Origin: Hemileia vastatrix | Taxonomy: Eukaryota; Basidiomycota; Pucciniomycetes; Pucciniales; Zaghouaniaceae | Length of the DNA: 64,000 nucleotides | Assembly: GCA_030280995.1 (NCBI GenBank) | Contig: JASXTE010000016.1 | Coordinates: 20,214,501 to 20,278,500, forward strand | Direction of reading: 5' to 3' | Shown here: piece after piece, positions 23,794 through 34,469 of the stretch | Position numbering within the stretch: the first letter of the stretch is position 1 | How the letters are laid out: every line of letters starts with the position of its first letter | Notes under the pieces: model-generated | The model's database searches: none | What the model saw: only the letters and a program-made list of their open reading frames with translations | What the model was told of the DNA's origin: nothing | Translations under genes and position numbers: made by a program

Positions 23794-24933
23794 TGTCAGT
23801 CAGTCGTCTAGAAGAGAGAAGAAAAGAGGGAAGAAATAGAGGAAGACAAGAAGGTAATGGTGATTTAAGAAATAAAAGAAATAAAGTCTAATGAAATTAT
23901 TTAATTTATTGAGGAGAAAGCAACAACGAGTGATTTGAGAGGTAACACAAAAAATTGGGTTTTATTAATAGTAATATTATTTCAAGTAAGGGTTCTGCGC
24001 GGCAAACACTTTAATTACTATCAGACTTAAGGCAACCTTTTAATTGTTATATAGAATTTTTAATTAGATTGTAATACTAATAAAAATAATTTTAAACGTA
24101 ATAAAATTATATTTAAGTTGTTGATTGTATAGTAAGTGATGAGGCTAAAGGGTATTATCCAAGGCCCTTTTATAGGCAATGGGTCCTCTGAAGCGCCACT
24201 ATATTTGTAAATACAAGAATTATAATAGGATGAAACAAGTATATCAAAGAGTAAGTGAAACATAACAATGTAGAGAAAAATATGAAACAAATAATTAAAA
24301 ACCCCAATTAAGAATCCAATTTTCCCACCATTAATTCCCCAATCAGTAAGTAAAAATAGTGAATAACTAAAAAAGCCTGGGAAATAGGGACTATGAGAAA
24401 AATAATTCAAAACAGATTGTACAGTCTGATTTAAGGATTTTTAAGTGAAACAAAGAATATTGTTACACAACAAAATATGTAATTAATCTCAATTTAGTAT
24501 AAATTAATTAATTGTTTTTCCTGACAAAATTAAGGGTCAAAAGAAGCGTCATTAATTATTTTTTAATATTATATGAAAGGTGTTATTTAATATATAAATT
24601 TAAATAATTAATTTAATTATATTATAAGTCAATTTTACACCTATAATTATAATATATGTTTTTAATTAATAAAATATAAATTTATAATTATTAAATACAT
24701 AAAAATGCGCCATTATTTGTAGAATATAAAATATATCATGTTTAATTTAAATGTATAAAAATTTATATAAACAATAAAATTAATATAACACTTATATGTA
24801 ATAAGATACTTATATAATTTTATTATGCAATAAAATATTAATTTATATACATTAAATACAATTCTTACGCCCTCTTTCAGGTCTTATAAGTTAACATATC
24901 ATTTACTGGACTCCTGGAATAGCCTGGCTGACA
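23794..24933 (-). repeat. Gypsy-A 5' LTR
   Basis: A 1140-bp LTR beginning TGTCAGTCAGTCG and ending GGCTGACA in window orientation. It is followed by the AGAAT duplication and then by resumed Copia-B integrase coding sequence. Confidence 0.9.
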
Positions 24934-24938
24934 AGAAT

Positions 24939-25800
24939 GGACTAGCTGAAAGATTCAATGAAACTATTGGTGAAATTTCTAGGGAAATTCTTCTTGCGTC
25001 AAATCTAAATCCCACTTTCTGGACTTTTGCTTCTTTTTGGGCTTCTTTTATTCACAATAAATTAACAAAGGTGAAAGTTACTGACAGTTCCCCATAACAA
25101 ACCATTTTCAACAAAATAGGGGACTTATCACCTTTCAAAATTTTTGATCAGTGGGCTTATGTGCACATTCCAACTGAAAAAAAAACAAGAATGGAGGTCC
25201 AGGACATGCTTTGCAGGGTTGTTGGCTTTATTGATGGCTGTAAAGGTTGAATTATTTGACATCCAGAGTCTAATTATTTTTTTCAGTCAGAAATAGCAAA
25301 TTTCATCCCTGAAGGAGACAAGCACAATACCAAGACACTCACAGTTTCACATCCAGCCACATCTCAATCAAAAAGTGATCTAGCATTTTTTGAATCAATT
25401 GAAATTTTGTGATTTTACAGCAGAAGAAACTATTGCTCCCAAGATGTTATGGTTGATTTCATTGACAATAATGCTTGTGAAATTTCCAACTGACTACCTT
25501 GAACTTTCAAGCAGGCAATGAAGTGTCCAGATTCAGCTGAATGAATGTCAGCTTGTCTTCAAGAATTAAACAAGATGTCTAACATGAAGGTATGGGATAT
25601 TGTTCCTATTCCTCCTGGAAAAACTGTCACAGGTACTCAATGGGTTTTTGCTCCAAAAAGGGATGAATTTGGAAAGATCATCAAATACAAGGCACAATAT
25701 AAGATCATAGTTGCAAAAAAATTGATGGTATTAATTTTAAAGAAACTTTTTCTCCCAAAGCTACTTTTGCATCTCTGAATCTGATTCTCACTCTTGCTGC
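24939..25800 (+). pseudogene. Copia-B integrase C-terminus and RT start
   Basis: It continues the integrase (G-L-A-E-R-F-N-E, then the W-T-F-A-S-F-W-A region) with several stops. RT begins near 25545: E-L-N-K-M-S-N-M-K-V-W and G-T-Q-W-V-F-A-P-K. The frame reaches L-N-L-I-L-T-L-A-A and is cut at 25800 by a solo LTR, resuming at 26905. Confidence 0.75.
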
Positions 25801-26900
25801 TGTAGACAATCCTATAGTACTAGCTATAGGCCTTGACCAAGGGAGTTGGAGAAAACCCTGAGAGAGAATCCCCTGTCCCTTTAGAAAAATAAAGTGAGAT
25901 TTACCTGCTACATTAAATTAGTTCCTGTTTGCCAAATCCCCTTTTCCAACACACTTGACTGTCTGATCAGCCAAGAAAGTAGTCTCCAGAAAGACTACCA
26001 AACCAAAGAACTGAAATGTAGACCAATGTCCACACCAGAGAAAGAAATGATACTTGATGTAAGTTTCAAATCCACACCAGAGACAGCAAAAATACTTGAT
26101 ATAGCTTTCAAGACTATACCAGAGAAACCAGTTGCCAAGTTAAGTTAAATGAAGAACTCACCTTGCAACAAACACAGCCAATTGTGGCCAAAAATCAGTG
26201 AAAACTGAGTGAGAAACAATGATATCACCTCAAGATGGTTTTATGATAATTAAAATTTCCCCAAACTGTCTTATTCACTAATTACTCACAGACCACTATC
26301 TAAAAGCCCATGCACACCAACAAATTTGGCATTCTTGAGCACCAAATTGCATAAAACCCCTCTAGAAATGCTTCCCAGCCTTCTAGCACCAAGGCAGGTG
26401 GTCCGCCCAACGTCGGGAGGCCCGCCAGAGGCGGCCGGACCACCCTGAAGCCAGAAAACCACTGAAAACCTCCAAAAATACCCAAAATACTTGTAAAAAT
26501 CTACTACAACTACTAAAACCTTTAAAACACATAATTAGGCTATAACAACATTGAGACATAAAATGTAGAGAAAAATTAGCTCATTCTAATAGTACTAAGA
26601 ACTTAACTCTAAGACTTAAGGTTAGCCTGTAAAACACAAAAAACAAAATTAAACAGGTATCTTTTTAAATGAAAAATGAGAAATTATCCCTTTAATACTT
26701 AAAATCTGAAAAATATCAACAGGACATAAAATATAGAGAAAAACCACGGCTATCCAATGGTAGTACTCACATCCCCGCAGTCCCAATATTTTCTGAATAA
26801 ATCCTGAAAAACACCCAATTATTAAACAATGCCATTTAAGACATATCAAAACAACATTAAATAGAGCAACAAAGGGCTCTGCCAATGTTAGAAGACCTCA
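25801..26900 (-). mobile_element. Solo Gypsy-C LTR
   Basis: An 1100-bp LTR. Reversed, it begins TGAGGTCTTC and ends TAGGATTGTCTACA, matching the Gypsy-C LTR at 42205-43207 and the solo LTR at 30262. It is flanked by the 4-bp duplication CTGC (25797-25800, 26901-26904). Copia-B RT reads on across the empty site. It carries a GC-rich block (about 26395-26450) in otherwise AT-rich DNA and tandem units with ACACCAGAGA near 26030-26140. Confidence 0.88.
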
Positions 26901-26904
26901 CTGC

Positions 26905-27841
26905 TACCTAAAACTGGGCAATCAAATTTTTTGATGTCACTGCAGCCTATCTCCATAGTGATCTTGAGTAGGAAATTAATGTCAAGCAGCCTGAAGGTTT
27001 TGAGTCTGTTAATCCAACTCATGCCTAAAAACTTAAGAAAGTGCTATATGGTACTATGAAAGCAGCCAGGTGTTGGTGAAAACATCTCAGAAAAATTCAG
27101 GCAAATTTGGGTTACAGATCAAGCAATCAGGATGCAAGTGTATATGTGCTAGCAAAAGAGGGTTCCAAGGGGATGTTGTAGATTCATGTGGATGATGGTG
27201 TGGTGGTAGGGAGTAGTGATGCGTCTTTGAGGGAGTTGGAAATGGATATGGAGAGTAGTTCAAATGTAAAATGGTCTGATGGTATTTCTTCTATTGTTGG
27301 TCTAGCAGCTTCACAATGTCACAAAGGCTTTACTTTTCACCAACCAGCTCTTTTCAACAAAATTATAAATGAAAAAAATCCTACTAGTCTTAATTCTCAC
27401 TTGCCTTTATAAATGAGTCATTCATTGGTGTCTTTAAAGGAAAAATCTTATCCTATTCTTGAACCTCTCAAATTTCTGTCTATTATTGGTTCTATATCAT
27501 ATCTTGAAGCCAGACCAAGGCCTGATTTGGCGTATCATGTCAACTTCCTGGAAAGTTGTGCATCAAGACCAGGTAAAGCTGAATGGGATGCGCTTAATAA
27601 TTTGATAAGATATCTAAAATTCACCAAAGACATGAAATTTTATCTTTTCCCAACATTCAATGTCAATCCATCAACAGATATTTATTGTGATGCTACTTGG
27701 GGTGATGAATTCTCTAGGGCTACAGGTGGTCATTTCCTTCAGATCAACAACTGTCTTATCTTATGGAAATCAAAGCATCAATCAAGAGTGGCTACAGCTT
27801 CACTTCACTCTGAGTTAATTGCAATTTCAAATGCGACATGT
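26905..27841 (+). pseudogene. Copia-B RT and RNase H
   Basis: The RT continues with F-D-V-T-A-A-Y-L-H and L-Y-G-T-M-K-A-A-R-C-W, with stops. The catalytic I-H-V-D-D-G is intact (about 27180-27200). After a stop at 27410 the frame carries R-P-D-L-A-Y-H-V-N and the RNase H motif Y-C-D-A-T-W-G. It reaches S-E-L-I-A-I-S-N-A-T before a solo LTR interrupts at 27842. Confidence 0.78.
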
Positions 27842-29083
27842 TGTAGGTAGACTCTTACAGTCACCTTGCTGTAAGCAGAATCTGAAGGAGTTGGATAAAC
27901 CAAAGAAAAACCTGTCCTTCTAAGTAAAATAAGGGTTGTTCAAATAACTAAGCTCTCTAGTCTACTTGAATTGTTTGAAATATATATATGAAACTCTGAT
28001 TTATATAAACACTTATTGAGATTTAGAAAATAGCAGCTGTTGAAAAAGAAATACTGATGACAACAATTAAGGTGTACCAGTGAAAGATCTGAAAAGATAG
28101 ACTTATATGTTTTTTATAAAGATTTTATTTTAAATGAGTTAACAATAAAAATAAGTCCCCAAGATGAAGACCTTTTTAATGATACCCTATATGTGATGAA
28201 AATATAATTGTTGTGTTGTATTTCAAAAGTGTTATGAAAAATATAAATGTTATAAGGGTATTATAACTTTATTTAATTTTGTTGAGTAATGAAAAATATG
28301 AATAATGGTTGTTCATTATTTCAAAAAGACCCTTATTATCAAAAATAAAAAGACAAAAACATGTAGAAGACCAAGATTCCCCCCCTTTCTATCTGATTCT
28401 CCTACTCCAGACCTTTCCAACAATACCCTACATGCATAGGATCTACAATAAACTATTTATCTAATAAGCATAATAAATTCTAACCAAATTTTTCCACAAT
28501 AGCCAAATTTTCCCACAGTCACCAAACTTTAATAGTGTCCAAACTTTGGTACAGTGACCAAACTTTGGCAAAGTGATCAAACTTTTGTCCAGTGACCAAA
28601 ATTTAACCCAGTGACCAGACTTTCCCATTGTGAGGAAATTTTACCACAATGAGCTCTTTTTGCCATAATGAGCCAACTTGGCCAGAGTGAGCTAAATTTG
28701 CCACAGTGGGATAATTTTTCCACCATGACCAAACTTGGCCACAATGACAGAATTTTTCCTGTACACTTTGCTTTTGCACTGGAAAATCACCGGAGCAAGC
28801 CGAGGGCACCGGAGTGCACTGGAGCACTGGAGCTCAGTGGCCATTCCATCAGCACACCATATCCACCAATAATACTATAAGTCACTAAATCAAGTAAAAA
28901 AACTAAGAAAACAGTAAAATATGATAAAAAACTATCAAGACATAAATGATAGAGAAAAATCTGGTCTATCCAATGATAATAATCACCTTCCAAAGTTCCA
29001 AATATCCAGCTTTATAATCCAGAAAATTGCTACTAATCTTCAAAAATAAACCTAAGTGGCATACCCAGATGTGGAATGCCACA
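27842..29083 (-). mobile_element. Solo LTR, Gypsy-C-related family
   Basis: A 1242-bp insertion. Reversed, it begins TGTGGCATTCC and ends GTCTACCTACA, with TG...CA ends like Gypsy-C. Flanking tetramers are ATGT (27838-27841) and TTGT (29084-29087), one mismatch. Removing it joins two halves of Copia-B RNase H in frame. Parts such as the ATAGAGAAAAA block near 28940 resemble the Gypsy-C LTR. Confidence 0.75.
28491..28762. repeat. Degenerate 19-base minisatellite inside a solo LTR
   Basis: About 14 head-to-tail units of 17-20 bases with consensus near ACAGTGACCAAACTTTGGCC. Successive units vary (CACCAAACTTTAAT, GATCAAACTTTTG, GAGCCAACTTGGCC). It does not occur in the other Gypsy-C LTRs here. 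Confidence 0.8.
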
Positions 29084-29087
29084 TTGT

Positions 29088-29345
29088 CAGGCTCTATGAA
29101 TGTGTAATCTTCTATTTGAAGTGGATTTGTGCCATGGAACAAAAACTCTTTATTGCAACAACAAAGGTGCAATTTTAGCAGCTACTGATAAACTTTCTGA
29201 AAAATTTTGTAGAAATTTTTACAGGGATTTCTACTTTGTGAATGAGAAAGTTCATTGGTGTAAAATAGACATTTAATGGCTTTCAACTAAGGATCAGCTG
29301 GAAGGTTTGTTGAAAAAGAATTTGCAACAAAATGTTTGGAATGAG
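29088..29345 (+). pseudogene. Copia-B RNase H C-terminus
   Basis: It reads L-F-E-V-D-L, then Y-C-N-N-K-G-A-I-L-A-A (the third RNase H catalytic block, usually C-D-N, so Asp is replaced by Asn). The Y-R-D-F-Y-F-V-N-E-K tail follows. A TAA near 29271 and other changes break it. Confidence 0.7.
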
Positions 29346-29460
29346 AAGAGATATCTAATAGGTGTTTTCTAGTTTCTATGTTTTCCTTACTTTCTTTTCT
29401 TTTATTTAATTTCATTTTTCTCTACTTGTTTTAGCTGAGGATGGTTATAGGGAAATCACT

Positions 29461-29652
29461 AAGAGGGGCGTGTTATGTTTAGTATAATAGTAGCTTGGTG
29501 ATTTTTAAGTACATAAGTTGTATATAGTCTGTGGTGCAGCTGACACGTCTAACTCTGGTTCACTCCGGACAAAGCGCTGACACTGCTACCATAGTTGAGT
29601 AATGAAATATTATTGGTTCACTCCAGAAGAAATCCTGACACTTCTACCATAG
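29461..29652 (+). repeat. Copia-B polypurine tract and 3' LTR
   Basis: The purine-rich AAGAGGGGCG (29461-29470) abuts an LTR starting TGTTATGTTTAG and ending CTACCATAG. It is followed by the TTATT duplication and then by resumed Gypsy-B LTR sequence. Confidence 0.8.
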
Positions 29653-30261
29653 TTATTAATGAAGTTAGTACATATAATAAGGTCAATGCACCTATAATTA
29701 AATTAAGACACTAAATAAGGGCCTGTCACCTATTTTAGTGTGTTTCCCCACAGTGGGCGTAAAATGTGGGGCAATTATAGTGTGAAAAGATAACTTTTCT
29801 AAAAAGAAGCTATTCACACAGGAAAAATTCAGGCAGTATGTGGCCAGTACACAGAAGCCATTTCTGACATAAAAAACACCAAATTTTAAAAGTGTTATTT
29901 TTATGCATTTTTGTAGCCAAATAAATGGGTTTAATTAAGACAATATGATCTGTCAAGGTGCATTTTTAATATTATTAAATTTATAGTGCATATATTCAAC
30001 TTTTAAGTGATTTAAAGTACATTTCTTGTTTTTCACCTAAAACAATGAAAAAAACAGATTTAAGCCTACTTAAAAATTATGTAGCCTTACATTTAAGGTT
30101 CTTAAGATTACCCTAGAATATTCCAAATTGATATTAAGTACATAAGACTTATAAAAGGTGCATTTATGCATGTATATAAGGTGTTATAATTGCATATATT
30201 GTATTTCATCAAAATTTTTACTTATGTATACAACTTGTGTAATTTTATTTGTTGCTCCCAT

Positions 30262-31353
30262 TGTGGTCTTCCAACATTGGCAGGGGCCTTTGTTGTGTGA
30301 TTTGGCGCTGTTTGTGCATGTCTTAATTGACATCTGTTAAGGAATTTGGTATTTTTCTGGTTTTATTCCGTGGATATTGGGTCTGCAGGTATTTGGGTAC
30401 TATCATTGGATAGCCCTGGTGTTTCTCTATATTTTATGTCTTGAAGACATTTTTCATATTCTGAGTTTTAAGGGGTCCTTTCCTCATTTTTCATTTATAA
30501 AAGATTGCTGTTTAATTTTGTTTTTTGTGTTTTACGGGCTAACCTTAAGTCTTAGGGTTAAGTTCTTAGTACAATTTGATAGAGCTAATTTTTCTCTATA
30601 TTTCATGTCACAATGTTGTTATAGTGAAATTCCGTGTTTTAAAGGTTTTAGTAGTTGTAGCTAATTTTTCTAAGTAGATTAGTGGTTTTTATTGGTTTTC
30701 TGGCTTCAGGGAGGCCAGGCCGCTTCAGGCGGCATCTCCGACGTTGGGCGGCCCGCCCGCCTCTGTTTTAAGAGGTTGGGGAGCGCTCCAGGAGGGTTTT
30801 TATGCAATCTGGCAGGTACAGGCACCAGATTGGTGGGTGCGCATGGGCTCTTAGTTAGTGGTCTGTGTGTACATAGTGAATAAGACAGTTTGGGGCAGCT
30901 TTAATCATCATACAACCATCCAGAGGTGATCTCATTGTTCCTCACTCAGTTTTCACTGTTTTCTGGCCACAATTGGCTGTGTTTGTTGCAAGTGAGTTCT
31001 TCATTTAACTTAACTTTGGCAACTGTTTTCTCTGTTATAGTCTTGCAAGCTATAGCAAGTATTATTGCTGTCTCTGGTGTGGATTTGCAGCCTACATCTA
31101 GTATCTTTGCTGTCTCTGGTGTGGACTTTGTTCTACATTTCAGTTCTTTGGTCTGGTAGTCTATCTGGGGACTACTTTCTTGGCTCATCAAGCATTCAAG
31201 TGTGTTTAAAAGGGGCTTTAGCAAAGCAGGAACCAACTTACTTTAGCAAGTAAATCTCACTCTATTTTTCTAAAGGGACAGGGGATTTTCTCTCTGGTTT
31301 TTCTCCAACTCCCTTGGTCAAGGCCTATAGCTAGTACTATAGGATTGTCTACA
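30262..31353 (+). mobile_element. Solo Gypsy-C LTR
   Basis: A 1092-bp LTR from TGTGGTCTTCC to TAGGATTGTCTACA with a perfect 4-bp duplication CCAT (30258-30261, 31354-31357). It interrupts the last part of the Gypsy-B copy 1 LTR. It holds a GC-rich block with GGCGGCCCGCCCGCC-like sequence near 30720-30770. Confidence 0.9.
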
Positions 31354-31426
31354 CCATGTATAGTCCATGTGTTTAACAAGATTTATAATTAATTTTCACT
31401 CAGTCCTGGGGATATCCAGGCTTACA

Positions 31427-31848
31427 CTCTCCCACCCAAAAAATAATAAAAAAATGATAAGTTATACAATTTTTTATTTCATTCTTCAGGTATTCAGAAA
31501 ATTATGTAGCATTAAAGATTAACTCTTTAAAGAAATAAAACATAATAAAATATTATAAGTACTAGATTTTAACCCCTCAGTTGTTTGGACAGAATTTTAT
31601 TTCTGTTCAAATTTTTTTAAGAAGGGAGGATAGATTTGAAATATCTTTTTCAGGTATCCATTTATCAAATTCATTTGTTTTTCTGTTATATCTTAATAAA
31701 TACTCAGTTCCTTTCTCTTTGGTAACCATTATTTTCTTGAGTATTTTTTCAATCTCTGTTTTTTCCACAATTTCTTCAGGTTGCTTTTTTGGTCTTCCTC
31801 TTATTTTTAGAAATAAGTCAGGATTATTGGCATGGTAAGGTTTTAATA
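31427..31848 (-). pseudogene. Gypsy-B copy 1 pol C-terminus (chromodomain)
   Basis: It starts with a polypurine-type tract next to the LTR (GGGTGGGAGAG in element orientation), then non-coding sequence. The reversed frame from 31848 matches the last 80 or so residues of Gypsy-B copy 2 pol, including the chromodomain with D-K-W-I-P. It is truncated by the Harbinger-like insertion and resumes at 38996. Confidence 0.8.
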
Positions 31849-32151
31849 GGGCGTATCAATGTTTACCAATCCACAATTGAATTAAATGCGGAGAAAAATC
31901 ATTATACCCCAATTATTTTCTGCAATTATTTTTGCTAATAATTGGGATATTTAACCTTTTACATGTCAATGTTCACCTCTGTTCAACATTTTTATCCTCA
32001 ATTTTTCATAACCACATCTTGGACAACTTTCTGGATGTGCCAGCCTCTCTACCTTGCTGTGCACTCCAATCTATTCTATTCATTCTATCTTTTCAAAAAC
32101 ACTCCCCATCTCATCTGTTTATTTCTTCTTTTCATCTTAAAATATCTAAAA

Positions 32152-33430
32152 ATGCCTCCTCATCACAGATATTCTCAGAGGAAGCCTTCCCCCAGTTGTT
32201 CTTGAAATCCCATTACTCCCTCTTACCCCTGCTCAGCTGAGAAATAAAAGACTGTTCAACTATAAAAAGATTATCATCTCATACTTATCAACTAGCTGAA
32301 AATTAAAACTAATTATGATTCTTTTTTTGGTTCTGAGAATACAACTAAAGTAGGACGGACCCCTGCATCAAAAGTCAATGGCTATCATCTAATTTACAAT
32401 GAATTAAAAAATTAGAAAAAGGAAAGGATTGATCTTTTTCCTAAACAGATGTATGAATGCTTTAAGCTGTATTGGTCTAAATACAAGAAGTCTAATACTC
32501 TTTCTTCTTTCACCTGTTTTTGTATCACTGACCTTGATGTCAGTAAGTGTATCAATTCTATAGACAATAAACATGATTCTTTATGTCCTTACTTTAAAGA
32601 TATGGATTCTATATTTGAAGAGAAAGTCAATTTTAATCCTGAAAACATGATGGATGATGAAGATGCTATCTATGAACATGATTTTGAAACAAAACTTTTC
32701 CCATCCTCTTCCTCAACTCAAGCCTCCCTTGTTCTAAATACAACTAATCTAGATAGCTTCCCAGCATATCTTTATGGTGATATAAACCAATGTGGCCCCA
32801 CTCCAGTAAGCTTTTATTTCTTTTCTAGTTGTTTAATTTTTTATTTTTAAAAAGGCTAATGAAGGAACCCAGGATCTTCAAGCAAGTGATTCTGAAGCTA
32901 GCATCAATGATGAAAAGAAAAATTTTACCTCCAAAAAAGCAAAGACCATTGACTACTTTGAAATTCAAAAGTCAAAGAAAGAAAAACAGAGATAGTTTTT
33001 CCCAAACCCCTTTTTCTTCCTTTGATGATTTTCTGGAGAAATGTGAATCTGGTAAGTGATAGCATACCTTATAATAATTAAGTGAGCTTTTCTTTTCTTT
33101 TTGTTAGTATTCCTTTTCACTCTAGGTAAAGTTGAATTTGAAAGAGATACTCTCAACTATCAAAAGAAACAATAGGAGCTCTCTTTACAAAGGGATGATA
33201 GGGAACAAGACTTAGAGGAGAAGAAATTGGAGCTTTCCTTAAAGAGAGATGAGAGGGAACATAACATGGAGGAGAATAAATTTGAGATAAAAAATAGGAG
33301 AAGGCTCTTGAGTACAATTTCCTATTGGATCAAATGAAACTCAAGTATCAACTTGAATATGGTTCAAAAAAGAAAGATTTCTTGAGAGAATGTGTTAAAG
33401 ATAAAAAAATCTATTGAGGAGATTGAACAC
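32152..33430 (+). pseudogene. Myb/trihelix-like protein of the Harbinger element
   Basis: The reading starts at ATG 32152 (Pro/Ser/basic stretch). After stops it continues as G-R-T-P-A-S-K-V-N-G-Y and the open frame 32449-32850 (M-Y-E-C-F-K-L-Y-W-S-K-Y-K-K, then C-P-Y-F-K-D-M-D-S-I-F). This is the pattern of Myb/SANT- or trihelix-like DNA-binding partners that Harbinger elements encode beside the transposase. A probable intron starts at GTAAGC (32806). The next piece (32855-33055) is Lys/Ser-rich, and a last one from about 33126 is a charged Glu/Lys/Arg/Leu coiled coil. Several stops lie in the N-terminal third. The family assignment is from motif memory. Confidence 0.55.
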
Positions 33431-33956
33431 TTAATAAAATTTTTTGATAACTAGTTTTTTTATTTTGTTTACAAAGTTTTCTTGATAGAATGTATTAAAG
33501 CAATTAATTAATCCTTGGTAAAAACTCCTCACTGAGATTTTAAAAAACTTATTGTAACATTATAGATTATTTGTTTGTTTGGGTAAATTAATTATGTTTT
33601 ATTTCTATTTTGGTGATAATTTCATATGTGCTGACTTTTTAAAGGTCTTGATTCTAAATGATTTTTTTTTGAAAAAATTTGAAAAACTCATACATTTTTT
33701 CTTCTTTACATTCAAATAATTAAATTTACTTTTATAAATAAAACTAATTCAAAAAAACTCTATATCTGTTTTAAAAATTTTGAAATACCCTCCCCTGCAT
33801 TTTATTGGAGAAAGGGATGGGTATCACCAAAATTTTTCTAAGTCATCAATTTTACATGTCAGATTTAAAAATTTGGCAATACCCTCCCCTGCATTTTATT
33901 GAAGTAAGGGGTGAAAATCACCAAAATTAAATATAATTCCATAAATTAATAAATAA

Positions 33957-34228
33957 CACCACACAATATGGGGGGCGGACTTGCTAGCAAGTCCGCAACC
34001 TTGGACCCAAACTCACCATAGATTGAACACACATTGAGCTATTGATAAAGGAACCATACAATCAGGGATGAACACCACTCAGCAGAACAGTTTTAGGTGG
34101 GTGTTCAAGTAGAGTTCAGTATGGGTTCAGTCTGAGTTCAGTCTGAGTTCCATCTGAGTTCCATCTGAGTTCCATCTGAGTTCAGGTTGAGGACTTGCTA
34201 GCAAGTCCACCCCCTATATTGCGTAGTG
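33957..34228. mobile_element. CACTA-ended MITE, TTGCTAGCAA subfamily, copy 4
   Basis: A 272-bp element, 22 bases longer than the 250-bp copies because it has extra 11-base TGAGTTCCATC units. Both 18-base palindromes are intact. A perfect TAA duplication flanks it (33954-33956, 34229-34231). It lies between the Myb-like and TET/JBP-like genes. Confidence 0.9.
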
Positions 34229-34469
34229 TAAAATATTTCAAATTTAATAGTTTTAAAGTAATGACAATTCCTCAAGTCAAAATGTGTACCAAGTCTAGAA
34301 ACTAAGTTTGGGACTTTCCACAGGTATATTTAAGATGAACCCCATGAAAAAAATTAATGTTATCATGATTACCTTTTATACAACACAATTTCATTGATAA
34401 ATTACTTTGATTTAGTAAATTGAAATATCAGATTTAATTATTAAAAATTTATGAAAGAATAAAAAATAT

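Larger units (their letters stand above)
15782..24933 (-). mobile_element. Gypsy-A, chromodomain Ty3/Gypsy element
   Basis: A complete 9152-bp minus-strand element with LTRs 15782-16923 and 23794-24933 and a perfect 5-bp duplication AGAAT (15777-15781, 24934-24938). LTRs run from TGTC to GACA. Gag, protease, RT, RNase H, integrase and a C-terminal chromodomain are in order, with few lesions. It is inserted in the integrase gene of Copia-B. Confidence 0.92.
7621..29652 (+). mobile_element. Copia-B, Ty1/Copia element split by six insertions
   Basis: Outer limits are two LTRs of about 181 bases starting GTTATGT (or TGTTATG) and ending CTACCATAG, flanked by TTATT (7616-7620 and 29653-29657). Removing Copia-A, two MITEs, Gypsy-A and two solo LTRs leaves about 4.9 kb, a normal Copia length. 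Gag, protease, integrase, RT and RNase H remnants occur in order on the plus strand and resume correctly across each insertion. All are broken by stops and frameshifts. Confidence 0.85.
5370..31426 (-). repeat. Split 3' LTR of Gypsy-B copy 1
   Basis: The LTR begins TGTCAGGCTGAG at 5370 and ends GGCTTACA at 31426 (GGCTGACA in copy 2). It is interrupted in turn by a MITE, a solo LTR, Copia-B with its own nested elements, and a solo Gypsy-C LTR. Sequence resumes correctly after each insertion, for example the block around ATTAATGAAGTTAG after Copia-B and GTGTTTAACA after the Gypsy-C LTR. Confidence 0.85.

Noticed and set aside
16048..24410. Matching hydrophobic ORFs of 108 and 116 codons at 16048-16374 and 24060-24410
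   Set aside because: They are the same stretch of the two Gypsy-A LTRs, which are copies of one template, so conservation is not evidence of coding.
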